64,000 nt of DNA from assembly GCF_020852615.1 (NCBI RefSeq), contig NZ_JADZAJ010000031.1:1-64000 (forward strand), read 5' to 3'. Shown one piece after another: positions 19,536 to 28,885 of this stretch (positions are counted from its first letter, which is position 1; each line of letters starts with the position of its first letter). Made by a program: the position numbers and the translations under genes. Source of the DNA: Nitrosomonas sp. GTDB lineage: Bacteria > Pseudomonadota > Gammaproteobacteria > Burkholderiales > Nitrosomonadaceae. The notes beneath the pieces are model-generated. The model had not been told where the DNA came from and made no database searches. It saw nothing but the letters and a program-made list of their open reading frames with translations.

Positions 19536-20429
19536 ATGAACGATTTCGAACCGATTTTTCAACGACTCGACCAGTTACTGACCCGCGTTGAGACCAGGTT
19601 TCCCATCCGGCCACAGCACGCTGATCCCACTGAGCATATCGCCCTGCGCTGGCGCAAATATGGCGACACCGGCTATCTGCAGGCGGTCAATCATCCGCAC
19701 ACAATCACACTGAATGAATTACTGAATATTGATGAGCAGAAACAGACACTCGATCGCAACACCCGGCAATTTGTCTCAGGACTCCCGGCCAATAACGTAT
19801 TGCTGACCGGCGCACGCGGCACCGGCAAATCCTCGCTGATCAAAGCGCTGCTGAACCGCTATGCCAGTCAGGGATTGCGCATGATCGAAGTGGATAAACT
19901 GGGGCTTGCTGATCTGCCCGATATTGTCGAATTCATCGGCCGGCGCCCGGAACGCTTCATTCTGTATTGTGATGACCTGTCGTTTGAGGCAGATGAACCC
20001 GGTTACAAGGCACTGAAAGTTGCCCTTGACGGTTCCATCTCCACCGCATCCGACAATGTACTGATCTACGCCACATCCAACCGCCGCCACCTGATACCGG
20101 AATTCATGCATGAAAATCTGGCGACCCGGCACATGGAAGGTGAAATTCATCCCGGCGAAGCCACCGAAGAAAAAATTTCCCTGTCAGAGCGTTTTGGTCT
20201 GTGGCTGTCTTTTTACCCGTTCGATCAGGAGCAATATCTGGAAATTGTTCAGCACTGGCTCACGCAGCACGGTATCAGCAGGCTATCCGGCCCGGCGCGG
20301 CAGGAAGCATTACGCTGGGCACTGACACGCGGCTCACGCAACGGACGGGTTGCCCGTCAGTTTGCACGAGACTGGGCAGGCCAGCAGAAACTGGCCAAAA
20401 CAGAACCGGTCAGATCAGGCAGAGAATGA
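19536..20429 (+). CDS. DUF815 family ATP-binding protein
   Basis: The 297-residue P-loop protein has Walker A at residues 92-100 (GARGTGKSS), a Walker B-like FILYCDDLSFE and the sensor segment VLIYATSNRRHLIPE. It is the whole length of the DUF815 family, which is AAA-like and of unknown role. The ATG at 19536 lies 7 bp after argJ, and its stop overlaps the start of the Nudix-ThiE gene (ATGA). argJ, this gene and the Nudix gene thus form one operon, an order common in betaproteobacteria. Confidence 0.88.
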   Translation: MNDFEPIFQRLDQLLTRVETRFPIRPQHADPTEHIALRWRKYGDTGYLQAVNHPHTITLNELLNIDEQKQTLDRNTRQFVSGLPANNVLLTGARGTGKSSLIKALLNRYASQGLRMIEVDKLGLADLPDIVEFIGRRPERFILYCDDLSFEADEPGYKALKVALDGSISTASDNVLIYATSNRRHLIPEFMHENLATRHMEGEIHPGEATEEKISLSERFGLWLSFYPFDQEQYLEIVQHWLTQHGISRLSGPARQEALRWALTRGSRNGRVARQFARDWAGQQKLAKTEPVRSGRE

Positions 20430-21394
20430 CGATGACCGAAGCCGGAGTTAGGATTGAGCCCGCGACTGAGGTTAAAGTTGAAGTTGCCGCCGCTATCCTC
20501 ACCCGGCCGGATGGCAGCTTTCTGCTCGCCTCCCGGCCAACAGGCAAACCTTACGCAGGATACTGGGAATTTCCCGGGGGAAAGATCGAAGCAGATGAAT
20601 CCCCATTGCAGGCACTGACACGCGAGTTAAACGAAGAACTTGGTATTACCATTCACCAGGCCACACCCTGGCTGACACGCACATTCAGTTATCCGCATGC
20701 TGCAGTACGACTTCACTTCTACCGCGTAACTGACTGGCTGGGCGAACTCATCCCCCGCGAACAGCAGCAATTTTCCTGGCAAGCTGCCGGGAACATCACC
20801 GTTACCCCGTTACTGCCCGCCAATACGCCTATCCTGCGCTACCTGGCATTACCGCCAATCTACGCCATCACCCGGGCAGCCGAAACAAACACCGAAGCAT
20901 CATTATCTGCTATCAGACAAACGCTCGACAACGGGGTGAAGTTGCTGCAAATCCGCCAGAAAACCATGTCACACGACCAGCTGCAGCAATACAGCGCCGC
21001 CGCAGTACAACTGGCCAAACGTTATCAGGCCACCGTACTTGTCAATGAAAACATAATGTTTGCGCAACTATTGGGAGCGGATGGCGTTCACCTGACGGCC
21101 ACCCAGCTGCTGTCCCTGGACACGCGTCCGGCCGTTAACTGGTGTGGTGCTTCCTGTCACAACCAACAGGAACTTCAGCGCGCGGAACAACTGGGCGTTG
21201 ATTTTGTCACCCTCAGCCCTGTATACCCCACACTTAGCCACCCTGATACCCCTTCTCTGGGATGGGAGAAATTTGCTGCATTGATCCGGAATTATCCGCT
21301 GCCGGTTTATGCACTGGGCGGGCTGCTGCCGGCTGATCTGAAAACTGCCCGGGAACATGGCGCACATGGTATCGCCATGATGCGCGGCATCTGA
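20426..21394 (+). CDS. Nudix (MutT-type) hydrolase fused to a ThiE/TenI-like domain
   Basis: The 322-residue fusion has a MutT-like Nudix domain at about 15-140, with the full Nudix box at residues 51-73 (GGKIEADESP ... RELNEELGI). A thiamine-phosphate-synthase-like TIM barrel follows from about 150 (LLQIRQKTMSHDQLQQYS, GASCHNQQELQRAE, VTLSPVYPTLSHP, YALGGLLPADLKTA). The first part is expected to cleanse 8-oxo-dGTP. The second resembles TenI/ThiE, but whether it makes thiamine phosphate is open. The start ATG overlaps the preceding stop by 3 bases. This fusion is known from many proteobacteria. Confidence 0.9.
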   Translation: MTMTEAGVRIEPATEVKVEVAAAILTRPDGSFLLASRPTGKPYAGYWEFPGGKIEADESPLQALTRELNEELGITIHQATPWLTRTFSYPHAAVRLHFYRVTDWLGELIPREQQQFSWQAAGNITVTPLLPANTPILRYLALPPIYAITRAAETNTEASLSAIRQTLDNGVKLLQIRQKTMSHDQLQQYSAAAVQLAKRYQATVLVNENIMFAQLLGADGVHLTATQLLSLDTRPAVNWCGASCHNQQELQRAEQLGVDFVTLSPVYPTLSHPDTPSLGWEKFAALIRNYPLPVYALGGLLPADLKTAREHGAHGIAMMRGI

Positions 21395-21452
21395 TTCACC
21401 AGAGATCATAATGTTAAGGCAACAAACAGGCGGTCAACCGGGGTTTTCAGGT

Positions 21453-22664
21453 TTAAACCAGATAGGTATCCACTCCGCTCAGCAGCAGATCATACCGGGC
21501 TTCAATAATTTCCCTGATGACCAGTGCCGGCACACCTGTTACCACGTTGTTTTCAATCGCCAGCCAGCCGACTGCATCTTCCGGCCCGAGATTAACCACA
21601 TAGCCCAGATCATGATGCAGATAAGGCTCCAGCACCTTAAGCACGCCGGAATGACGCAGTATGTTACGGGCAGCCAGTTTTCCCTTGCGCACTGCCGACT
21701 GAGCCGTCATCGTGTTGGATCCCGGTGCTGAGTAAATCGAACCATCCCCGGCGGCAAACACATTTTCCAGCAGTTTGCCTTCTGCCACCACCTGGCCGAA
21801 TGAGTTGGTTTTGATCAGATTAGCCTGCCTGTTACCGGTAAATAACAGTGAAAGTATGGAAGGCAGCACAAACTGCCGACCGCTGGTTTTATCCTCCAGC
21901 AGAAGCGTGTCAGTACGCTGCTCCAGAAAATGCACACCCGGATAAAACTCGATATCCAGTTCCAGCATACGCATTTCAACGTAGCGTGAAAATCCTTTTG
22001 GAAACTGCTGCAGTACCCGTTCCCTGTCATCTATCAACCGCAAACCATGATTAATCCGGCGGCGACGCAAATAACCGGCCAGCTCAAACAAAAACTGGAT
22101 ACCGGTTGCCCCGCCCCCCACAACAGAAATACAGGATGGCGCAGCATTTCGTGCTGCCAGAAATTGATCCAGCAGATCCGCCCCGGAAATCGTAAAAAAA
22201 TCTTCCAGATGAAAGGTATTCTTCGTACCCCTGGTATCCCCCGCAGCCACAACAGCATCTTTATCCGTACCATGCGGGACAAATGATCTCGCTCCTGATG
22301 CCACCAGCAGATAATCGAACGGGACTTGCTGGTCTCCCGCCTGCAGACAGCGGTCATGCTGCCACCGGCGCAATGTCGCCTCATCAGTGGCCAGCGTACT
22401 GCAGATATGGTGACAACTGAAACGTTGTTCCAGCACCGTATACGGAATCAGAAAATCAGATAACGGGTAGCGGAAGGTTTCATGCAAATGGGTAACCTTG
22501 AGATGGCTGGCATTCGGATCAATCAGCGTAATCTCCGCATCCGGATTATGCCGGCGCAACGTCGTCAAAGCAGCCATACCTGCATACCCCCCCCCGGCGA
22601 TCACGATTCTCAGCCGATCATTTTTTGGCAGTATTTTCGGTACATACAATGGCAGAAAAGCCAT
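21453..22664 (-). CDS. NAD(P)/FAD-dependent oxidoreductase, NDH-2-like
   Basis: The 403-residue pyridine nucleotide-disulfide oxidoreductase-family flavoprotein has the FAD dinucleotide fold at the N-terminus (IVIAGGGYAGMAAL), the second nucleotide fold (SVVGGGATGIQFLFELAGYL) and the C-terminal FAD motif NVFAAGDGS. It resembles type II NADH dehydrogenases and sulfide:quinone reductases. The redox-active Cys of the latter is not evident, so an NDH-2-like quinone reductase is the better guess. No transmembrane helix is visible; a peripheral membrane position is likely. It is convergent with the Nudix-ThiE gene. Confidence 0.8.
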   Translation of the reverse strand: MAFLPLYVPKILPKNDRLRIVIAGGGYAGMAALTTLRRHNPDAEITLIDPNASHLKVTHLHETFRYPLSDFLIPYTVLEQRFSCHHICSTLATDEATLRRWQHDRCLQAGDQQVPFDYLLVASGARSFVPHGTDKDAVVAAGDTRGTKNTFHLEDFFTISGADLLDQFLAARNAAPSCISVVGGGATGIQFLFELAGYLRRRRINHGLRLIDDRERVLQQFPKGFSRYVEMRMLELDIEFYPGVHFLEQRTDTLLLEDKTSGRQFVLPSILSLLFTGNRQANLIKTNSFGQVVAEGKLLENVFAAGDGSIYSAPGSNTMTAQSAVRKGKLAARNILRHSGVLKVLEPYLHHDLGYVVNLGPEDAVGWLAIENNVVTGVPALVIREIIEARYDLLLSGVDTYLV

Positions 22665-22767
22665 TTACCCTCCCCCCTTTTCCATACTTGGTATAACAGA
22701 AACTAGCGTAGCACGGATGCGGCCTCATGATCATATATCTGTACCCTGCGCCAGATCACCGCTCAGA

Positions 22768-22794
22768 TTGTCCAACAGCCCGCTGACGTATAAT
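22768..22794 (+). promoter_or_regulatory. candidate sigma-70 promoter of mpl
   Basis: A perfect -10 box TATAAT (22789-22794) lies 45 bp before the mpl ATG. TTGTCC (22768-22773) may be the -35 box, though the 15-bp spacer is short. Confidence 0.4.
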
Positions 22795-22838
22795 CAGCCG
22801 CTATCCTATTTATCATTTCAGTCATCCACGGGGCATTT

Positions 22839-24218
22839 ATGCATATCCATATTCTCGGCATTTGCGGCACTTTCATGGGCGGTCTGGCCGTACTGGCACG
22901 TGCTGCCGGTCATACCGTTACTGGCTGCGATATCAATGTTTATCCACCGATGAGTACACAGCTTCGTGATCAGCAAATCGGACTGATCGAAGGCTATGAT
23001 GCTGATCAGATCAAACTGAAACCAGACCTGTTTGTGGCGGGCAATGTCATTACACGCGGCAATCCGCTGATGGAAGCCATTCTCGATGCTCACCTGCCCT
23101 ATCAGTCCGGTCCGCAATGGCTGGCACAGCACCTGTTGCATGATCGATGGGTACTTGCAGTGGCCGGCACGCACGGTAAAACCACTACCAGTTCAATGCT
23201 GGCGTGGATTCTGGAATATGCCGGACTTTCCCCCGGATTCCTGATTGGCGGCGTTCCTGAAAATTTCGGCTTATCCGCCCGCCTGGGAATCATCGAAAAC
23301 GGACAGACACCCTCCCCTTTTTTTGTTATCGAAGCGGACGAATACGACACCGCTTTTTTCGATAAACGTTCCAAATTCGTGCATTACCAGCCCAAGACCG
23401 TCATACTCAATAATCTTGAATACGATCATGCTGATATTTTTCCGGATCTGGCTGCGATCGAACGCCAGTTCCACCACCTTGTCCGCATCATCCCCCGCAA
23501 TGGCTTAATTGTCACCAACGGACAGGATAGTGCATTGCAACGTGTCCTAAAACAGGGTTGCTGGACACCGGTAGAACAATTTGGCACAGCAGAAAGCTGG
23601 CAAATGACAGTTCAGGATCAAAGCCTGTCAGTCAGCTTTCAGGGGAAATTACAAGGCGTACTGCACTGGGATTTACTGGGAGAGCATAACCGTATGAATG
23701 CCCTGGCTGCGCTGGCTGCCGCCCGGCATGCCGGTGTACCGGCACAGCTCGGCATTGAAGCCCTGTCGTATTTCAAGAATGTAAAGCGTCGCATGGAATT
23801 GCGTGGTGTTATCAACCATATTCACGTTTATGATGATTTTGCTCACCACCCGACTGCTATTCGTACAACCCTGGCCGGGTTGCGTGACAAGATCGGTTCC
23901 GCTCGCATCATTGCTGTGCTGGAGCCCCGTTCCAACACCATGAAGCTCGGTGTCTGGCAGGACAACCTTGCTACCAGCCTGGACCAGGCTGATCGGGTGT
24001 TCTGTTATGCCCACCAGATGGGCTGGGATGTCAGCTCAGCCCTCGCCCTGCTGGGAAATAAAGCTGAGATCCATCTGGATTTGCCTGCCATGATCAGCAC
24101 CATTGCAGCCGCAGCGCAGCCTGGCGATCATATCCTGATCATGAGCAACGGCAGCTTTGGCGGGCTGCATGACACACTGCTCGATACGCTGCGATCATGT
24201 TCCGGTATATCTTCCTGA
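22839..24218 (+). CDS. mpl: UDP-N-acetylmuramate:L-alanyl-gamma-D-glutamyl-meso-diaminopimelate ligase
   Basis: The 459-residue Mur ligase-fold enzyme recycles peptidoglycan by joining the free tripeptide to UDP-MurNAc. It starts MHIHILGICGTFMGGLAVLA (UDP-binding domain). The ATP P-loop is at about 110-116 (GTHGKTT), FVIEADEYDTAFFDKRSKF follows, and the C-terminal domain carries VYDDFAHHPTAIRTTL. The ICGTFMG start separates Mpl from MurC. It is a single gene, divergent from the NDH-2-like gene. Confidence 0.96.
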   Translation: MHIHILGICGTFMGGLAVLARAAGHTVTGCDINVYPPMSTQLRDQQIGLIEGYDADQIKLKPDLFVAGNVITRGNPLMEAILDAHLPYQSGPQWLAQHLLHDRWVLAVAGTHGKTTTSSMLAWILEYAGLSPGFLIGGVPENFGLSARLGIIENGQTPSPFFVIEADEYDTAFFDKRSKFVHYQPKTVILNNLEYDHADIFPDLAAIERQFHHLVRIIPRNGLIVTNGQDSALQRVLKQGCWTPVEQFGTAESWQMTVQDQSLSVSFQGKLQGVLHWDLLGEHNRMNALAALAAARHAGVPAQLGIEALSYFKNVKRRMELRGVINHIHVYDDFAHHPTAIRTTLAGLRDKIGSARIIAVLEPRSNTMKLGVWQDNLATSLDQADRVFCYAHQMGWDVSSALALLGNKAEIHLDLPAMISTIAAAAQPGDHILIMSNGSFGGLHDTLLDTLRSCSGISS

Positions 24219-24275
24219 AGTATTCTTTAATACTCTTTAAAACGCCTTTTCAGAGTTATGCAGATCCGTACTCAC

Positions 24276-24311
24276 CAAAAAAAGCACCCCACCAGGAATC
24301 CTGATGGGGTG
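24276..24311 (-). terminator. intrinsic terminator, about 230 bp downstream of the outer-membrane barrel gene
   Basis: A 12-bp stem (24285-24296 with 24300-24311, one mismatch) with a three-base loop is followed on the minus strand by a run of seven T. It reads in the direction of the gene at 24538-25404. Confidence 0.85.
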
Positions 24312-24537
24312 TAAAGGCTTCGTCACAAAATCTATACTGCTACAACAAGGGCTTTGACCTTGCCCGAAGCGAGAAGAGAGAAATACTTGTACCACTAAGA
24401 GAATAAACTACGATTGCAACAACTTTAACCTGTTTCCACCCCTGTTAGCCCGGCCCCTGAGTGCACTTTTCAAGCCGGGTTAACAGAGCACAGCCAACTC
24501 CTGTCAGGAACCCTTAACCGGGAACCCATGATACCTG

Positions 24538-25404
24538 CTAGAAGCCAATTCCGAGATAACCGCCAACGGTAAACCCGTTGACATTAACTCCATCAATTTT
24601 ACCGCCTGCAAGCTGATATCTGGCATCGGCTCCAACATAAATTGCTTTCCAGATGTTGTAATCAGCACCCACCCCGAACATGACACCCGGCTGCAGCACC
24701 GTAATGGATTCAGATGGCGGGCTGATGACATGCAAGGCCAGCCCGGCCGGGATGATCCATGGTCTGAACCGGCTTCCTTCCAGAAACTTGATTTTCGGTG
24801 CTGCGGTGAGCGTAAACTGGCTGACTGTCACTTTACGCGGATTAAGCGCTCCATTTGCCAGCTGAGTTGGATTATTAGCCAGTGCATTCCCCAAAACACC
24901 ATTGCTGAACTGTTTGTATTCAAACATCAACTCAGCAAACACACTGGTCCCCGGCAGAAAACCCCAGACATCATTGGTCAGATTGAAATCAAAACCAGCC
25001 CCGATATACCAGGCATCCTTTCCGGCCTGATCCTGCGCTCCGACAGGAGCAACATTACTCTGGATGGAAACACCGTTACGCAGATTATTGCTATGAGCAA
25101 AACCACCCCGAAAAAACACCATATGCTTATCTTTCTCTTCAGCATTGCTTTGTGCCCGCACAGAAGCAACCGACTGCTCGTTTTGCTGAATTTTCTGCTC
25201 ATTTCTAACGGTATCCGACTTAACTCTGTCCAGTTCACCACGAATGGACTGGAGCTGTTCTTCCAGTAACTTGATCTGCGCTTCCAGTGCCTGTGTTGAA
25301 GTGCCGGCAGCAAGTACCGAAGGCGCGCTCATCAGAACCGAAATACTGAACATACCTGCTACTGCACTCAAAATTGCGCGTTTTGCGACGATACAGCGAA
25401 CCAT
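24538..25404 (-). CDS. outer-membrane beta-barrel protein with N-terminal coiled coil
   Basis: The 288-residue protein has a signal peptide ending ...SAPSVLAAG (about residue 33). A coiled-coil stretch follows (QALEAQIKLLEEQLQSIRGE, about 37-85), then a small beta-barrel with alternating strands and a C-terminal aromatic signal (VGGYLGIGF). Family resemblance is to OmpW/OmpA-type eight-stranded barrels, with an extra coiled coil that could trimerise the protein. AAGGGAG precedes the ATG. A class II FNR site lies upstream, as known for ompW in enterobacteria. The ligand is unknown. Confidence 0.82.
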   Translation of the reverse strand: MVRCIVAKRAILSAVAGMFSISVLMSAPSVLAAGTSTQALEAQIKLLEEQLQSIRGELDRVKSDTVRNEQKIQQNEQSVASVRAQSNAEEKDKHMVFFRGGFAHSNNLRNGVSIQSNVAPVGAQDQAGKDAWYIGAGFDFNLTNDVWGFLPGTSVFAELMFEYKQFSNGVLGNALANNPTQLANGALNPRKVTVSQFTLTAAPKIKFLEGSRFRPWIIPAGLALHVISPPSESITVLQPGVMFGVGADYNIWKAIYVGADARYQLAGGKIDGVNVNGFTVGGYLGIGF

Positions 25405-25473
25405 CTTTATCTCCCTTTTGTTTTATGAAACCGGATATGTTGTAAAACAAATACTAAATAATTACCAGGGTGG

Positions 25474-25497
25474 TTATCTTGATCTAAATCAAGATAA
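25474..25497 (-). promoter_or_regulatory. FNR/CRP-family operator upstream of the outer-membrane barrel gene
   Basis: A palindrome with 10-bp perfect arms (TTATCTTGAT, ATCAAGATAA) contains the exact FNR box TTGAT-N4-ATCAA (25479-25492). On the minus strand a -10-like TAGTAT (25456-25451) would put the start near 25444, with the box centred at about -41.5, the class II activator position. Confidence 0.82.
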
Positions 25498-25708
25498 GGT
25501 GGTTTTTTTGCCAGTTTTCCCCGATAAATACTGGCTTCGGTTATTTTTCAAGTGCATGACATATGATTATCAGCACCCTCTGCCAGATCTGTCCAAACCT
25601 GCAAACCTGTTTTAGCGGCTGTTCGCCCCGATACGCTTCCCAGCTGGCCGCTCCCAGAGCACTGGTACATTTGACGATGGATGTTAGATAATTACGGATA
25701 TAACCGGC

Positions 25709-25722
25709 TTGATCTGTATCAA
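25709..25722 (+). promoter_or_regulatory. second FNR-type box upstream of aat
   Basis: TTGATCTGTATCAA is an exact TTGAT-N4-ATCAA match, centred about 50 bp before the chosen aat start and 230 bp from the first box. It could act on aat, on the barrel gene from a distance, or on both. Confidence 0.65.
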
Positions 25723-25765
25723 TCTATACGCGCCCTGCTCCTGTTTTTCGGAAATATATTCATCC

Positions 25766-26464
25766 ATGATCCCCATACTCGGCTCCAGCACCCCTTTCCC
25801 GCCACTGAAGCAGGCATTGAAAGAACCCAACGGATTACTGGCTGCAGGTGGAGATTTATCACCGGAACGCCTGATCTCCGCTTACCGCCAGGGAATTTTT
25901 CCCTGGTTCAATTCGGATGAACTCATCCTGTGGTGGAGCCCAGACCCAAGGATGGTACTGTTTCCGCAGGAATTGAAAATTTCACGCTCACTACATAAAA
26001 CACTGAAGAAACATCATTACCAGATCCGTGCGGACAGCAGCTTCACCGGGGTCATGCAGGCCTGTGCGGCGCCACGTGAACACCAGGGAGGCACATGGAT
26101 ACATGCAGAAGTGATCGCAGCCTACACCGTGTTACACCAAATGGGAATAGCCCATTCAGTGGAAACATGGATAGATGGCGAACTGGCGGGGGGACTGTAT
26201 GGCGTGGCAATAGGCAAGACTTTTTTTGGAGAATCGATGTTTTCCCGTGTAACCGATGCCTCCAAAATTGCACTGGTTTATCTGGCGAAACAGCTGGAAA
26301 ACTGGGGGTATGGTCTGATTGACTGCCAGATGAAAACCGCTCATCTGATGTCGATGGGTGCACGGGAGATTCCGAGGCCACAGTTTGCTGAACAGCTGAA
26401 TGAGCTGACCCGCCTGCCTGGCCAGAATAAAAAATGGCTTTTTGATTTTACCTACCCGGGGTGA
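25766..26464 (+). CDS. aat: leucyl/phenylalanyl-tRNA-protein transferase
   Basis: The 232-residue protein adds Leu or Phe to proteins with N-terminal Lys or Arg, marking them for ClpAP. Landmarks are [52 protein letters not shown] and [19 protein letters not shown] 25766 ([10 protein letters not shown]) is chosen because the family N-terminus begins just before FPP; an in-frame start at 25709 would add 19 unlike residues. bpt follows directly, pairing both bacterial N-degron transferases in one operon. Confidence 0.95.
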   Translation: MIPILGSSTPFPPLKQALKEPNGLLAAGGDLSPERLISAYRQGIFPWFNSDELILWWSPDPRMVLFPQELKISRSLHKTLKKHHYQIRADSSFTGVMQACAAPREHQGGTWIHAEVIAAYTVLHQMGIAHSVETWIDGELAGGLYGVAIGKTFFGESMFSRVTDASKIALVYLAKQLENWGYGLIDCQMKTAHLMSMGAREIPRPQFAEQLNELTRLPGQNKKWLFDFTYPG

Positions 26465-27214
26465 TTGAGGTTGTCCATCAATTTTCAGATTACCCGACGC
26501 TATCCCTGCAGTTATCTGCCGGGGCAGCTTGCCCGTTCCCGTGTCGTTATCACCGACAACGATACCCCGGACAGTGATATCTACGCCCGGCTGATCCGGC
26601 AGGGATATCGCCGCAGCGGCGGCCTGATCTACCGCCCGGACTGTGATTTTTGCCAGGCCTGCATCCCGGTACGTATCCCGGTAGAACAATTCTCCCCCAA
26701 CCGCACTCAGCGCAGAATATGGAAACGACACCAGCATCTGCAAACTGCCCGGCACATGCTCCATTTTGATCCCGCACACTTTGCCCTTTATCAGCGTTAC
26801 CAGAAATCCCGCCATACCCATGGCAGCATGGATCAGGATGATGAAAACGGACGGGAGCAATACCGCAACTTTCTGCTGAAAAGTACAGTGGATTCCTTTC
26901 TGGTAACATTTCACGAAGATGATCAACTGCGCATGGTCAGTATCATTGACCAGCTGCCGGACGGGCTCTCATCGGTTTACACCTTTTTTGAACCTGAAGT
27001 TGCCGGATCAAGCTACGGTACCTTTAACATCTTGTGGCAGACAAACCAGTGCCGGGCTGGCCGGCTGCCTTATCTCTATCTTGGTTACTGGATCGAAAAC
27101 AGTCAGAAAATGCACTACAAAGCCAACTTCCAACCTCTGCAGTTACGAATAAACAACCAGTGGCAATACAAGGAACCCTGCGTAAAAACCATCCGACATG
27201 ATGACCCGATATGA
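26465..27214 (+). CDS. bpt: aspartate/glutamate leucyltransferase Bpt (arginyltransferase family)
   Basis: The 249-residue protein is of the ATE/Bpt family, which adds Leu to proteins with N-terminal Asp or Glu in bacteria. The N-terminal Cys-rich segment [21 protein letters not shown] and [14 protein letters not shown] are typical, as is [12 protein letters not shown] followed by [10 protein letters not shown]. The first codon is probably TTG, at 26465 or 26471; no ATG fits, and the family N-terminus supports a start here. The aat stop is immediately before and pyrD overlaps the end, so the genes are likely coupled. Confidence 0.93.
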   Translation: MRLSINFQITRRYPCSYLPGQLARSRVVITDNDTPDSDIYARLIRQGYRRSGGLIYRPDCDFCQACIPVRIPVEQFSPNRTQRRIWKRHQHLQTARHMLHFDPAHFALYQRYQKSRHTHGSMDQDDENGREQYRNFLLKSTVDSFLVTFHEDDQLRMVSIIDQLPDGLSSVYTFFEPEVAGSSYGTFNILWQTNQCRAGRLPYLYLGYWIENSQKMHYKANFQPLQLRINNQWQYKEPCVKTIRHDDPI

Positions 27215-28221
27215 TGTACAGCCTGCTGCGCCCGCTACTGTTTCTGCTTGATCCCGAAACCGCTCACACGCTGACGCTGGACACGCTCAACCTGCTGAAA
27301 AAAGCCGGATTGTTACCCGATCGCGTTATCCGCTGCCAACCCGTTCGTGTCATGGGGCTGGATTTTCCCAATCCGGTCGGACTGGCAGCCGGACTCGATA
27401 AAAATGGTGCCTGCATCCGCGCACTGGCTGCGCTGGGATTCGGCTTTATTGAAGTGGGAACCGTCACCCCGCGCCCGCAAGCCGGTAATCCCCGGCCACG
27501 GCTGTTCCGCCTTCCGCAAGCAGGAGCAATCATCAACCGGATGGGGTTCAATAACGCCGGTGTAGATCAGTTAATTAAAAATGTCCGGCAATCAGATTAC
27601 CGGGGCATACTGGGAATCAACATTGGCAAGAATGCGGATACACCGCTGCAGAATGCTGTTGACGACTACCTGATCTGCTTGCGCAAGGTATACCCATACG
27701 CGAGCTATATCACGGTCAATATTTCCTCACCCAATACCCAACAGCTCCGGCAACTGCAGAATGAGACCGAGCTGGCACATTTACTGAGTATGCTGAAAAC
27801 AGAACAAACCCGGCTGAGTGAGCAGCATGGCCGCTACATTCCTCTGGCCGTCAAGCTTGCCCCTGATCTGGAATCCGGACAAATTGCCGTAATTGCATCG
27901 TTGCTGCTGAAGCATCACATGGATGCAGTCATTGCAACCAACACCACAACTGCGCGCGCGGGTGTTGAGCATCTGCCACACGGCAACGAAAAAGGCGGAT
28001 TAAGTGGTGCACCGTTAACAGAGCGCAGTACCGCCGTCATCCACCAGCTTGCCAGTCATCTCCAGCGTGCCATTCCCATTATTGGCGCCGGTGGCATTAT
28101 GACAGCCTCAGATGCACAGTCCAAAATCGGAGCTGGCGCCAGTCTGGTACAGCTCTATTCCGGACTGATTTATCGCGGCCCGGATCTCGTTACAGAAACC
28201 GCGACATTACTTTGTTCCTGA
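27211..28221 (+). CDS. pyrD: dihydroorotate dehydrogenase (quinone), class 2
   Basis: The 336-residue, membrane-associated flavoenzyme oxidises dihydroorotate to orotate with quinone in pyrimidine synthesis. The N-terminal amphipathic segment ([19 protein letters not shown]) marks class 2. [45 protein letters not shown] with the catalytic Ser, and the FMN phosphate site IIGAGGIM are all present. It overlaps bpt by 4 bases and is followed by rnfB after 7 bp. Confidence 0.96.
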   Translation: MMYSLLRPLLFLLDPETAHTLTLDTLNLLKKAGLLPDRVIRCQPVRVMGLDFPNPVGLAAGLDKNGACIRALAALGFGFIEVGTVTPRPQAGNPRPRLFRLPQAGAIINRMGFNNAGVDQLIKNVRQSDYRGILGINIGKNADTPLQNAVDDYLICLRKVYPYASYITVNISSPNTQQLRQLQNETELAHLLSMLKTEQTRLSEQHGRYIPLAVKLAPDLESGQIAVIASLLLKHHMDAVIATNTTTARAGVEHLPHGNEKGGLSGAPLTERSTAVIHQLASHLQRAIPIIGAGGIMTASDAQSKIGAGASLVQLYSGLIYRGPDLVTETATLLCS

Positions 28222-28228
28222 TCTGCTC

Positions 28229-28885
28229 ATGCCGGATAACAATTTACTGATTGAGAAAATCGACGCTGTTCTGCCGCAAACCCAGTGCAGCCAGTGCGGA
28301 TTTGATGGATGCAAACCCTATGCCGAAGCGATCGTCAAAGGTCATGCAGATATCAACCAGTGCCCGCCGGGAGGAGATGCCACTGCGGCCAGGATTGCTG
28401 CAATCCTGAATATTGCCTCCAAGCCACTGAACACTGCATACGGCTACCCTAAACCACCTGCTGTTGCTGTTATTGATGAAGATTGGTGTATTGGCTGCAC
28501 CTTCTGCCTGCGTGCCTGTCCGGTAGATGCCATTATTGGCGCAGCCAAATATATGCATACTGTTCTGACTGAACTGTGCACCGGTTGCGAGCGCTGTATT
28601 GCTCCCTGCCCGATGGACTGCATCAGTATGGTCCCCGTGCCGGAACCGGCCACACCCGAAATCCGGCAGCAAAAAGCAGATGATGCGCGAGAGCGGTATC
28701 ACCTGAGAAAGCTCAGGCTGGCACGCAACCAGCGGCGTATAAAGAAACCGGATCAGAATCCGTCGGAAAAAAGTACGGCTGCCGCCACACTGCAGGCAAT
28801 CAATGCGAAACAGGCGGCCATTCAGGCTGCAATGGAAAAAGCACGTACAGCGCTGGCCCGCTCCAATATCCCAACCAGGGAATAA
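28229..28885 (+). CDS. rnfB: RnfB-like electron transport protein, soluble form
   Basis: The 218-residue iron-sulfur protein has an N-terminal [4Fe-4S] motif [18 protein letters not shown] ... QCPPGG, then two ferredoxin clusters, [16 protein letters not shown] and [17 protein letters not shown] charged Ala-rich helical tail (about 150-218) follows. RnfB is part of the ion-pumping Rnf complex, but here the usual N-terminal membrane helix is missing and no other rnf gene is present. It may serve as a ferredoxin-like carrier, possibly for Nth maturation or another partner. rnfB-nth adjacency is widespread. Confidence 0.87.
   Translation: MPDNNLLIEKIDAVLPQTQCSQCGFDGCKPYAEAIVKGHADINQCPPGGDATAARIAAILNIASKPLNTAYGYPKPPAVAVIDEDWCIGCTFCLRACPVDAIIGAAKYMHTVLTELCTGCERCIAPCPMDCISMVPVPEPATPEIRQQKADDARERYHLRKLRLARNQRRIKKPDQNPSEKSTAAATLQAINAKQAAIQAAMEKARTALARSNIPTRE

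Noticed and set aside
24443..24485. Inverted repeat as the terminator of the barrel gene
   Set aside because: No T-run follows on the minus strand; the hairpin at 24276-24311 is the better terminator.
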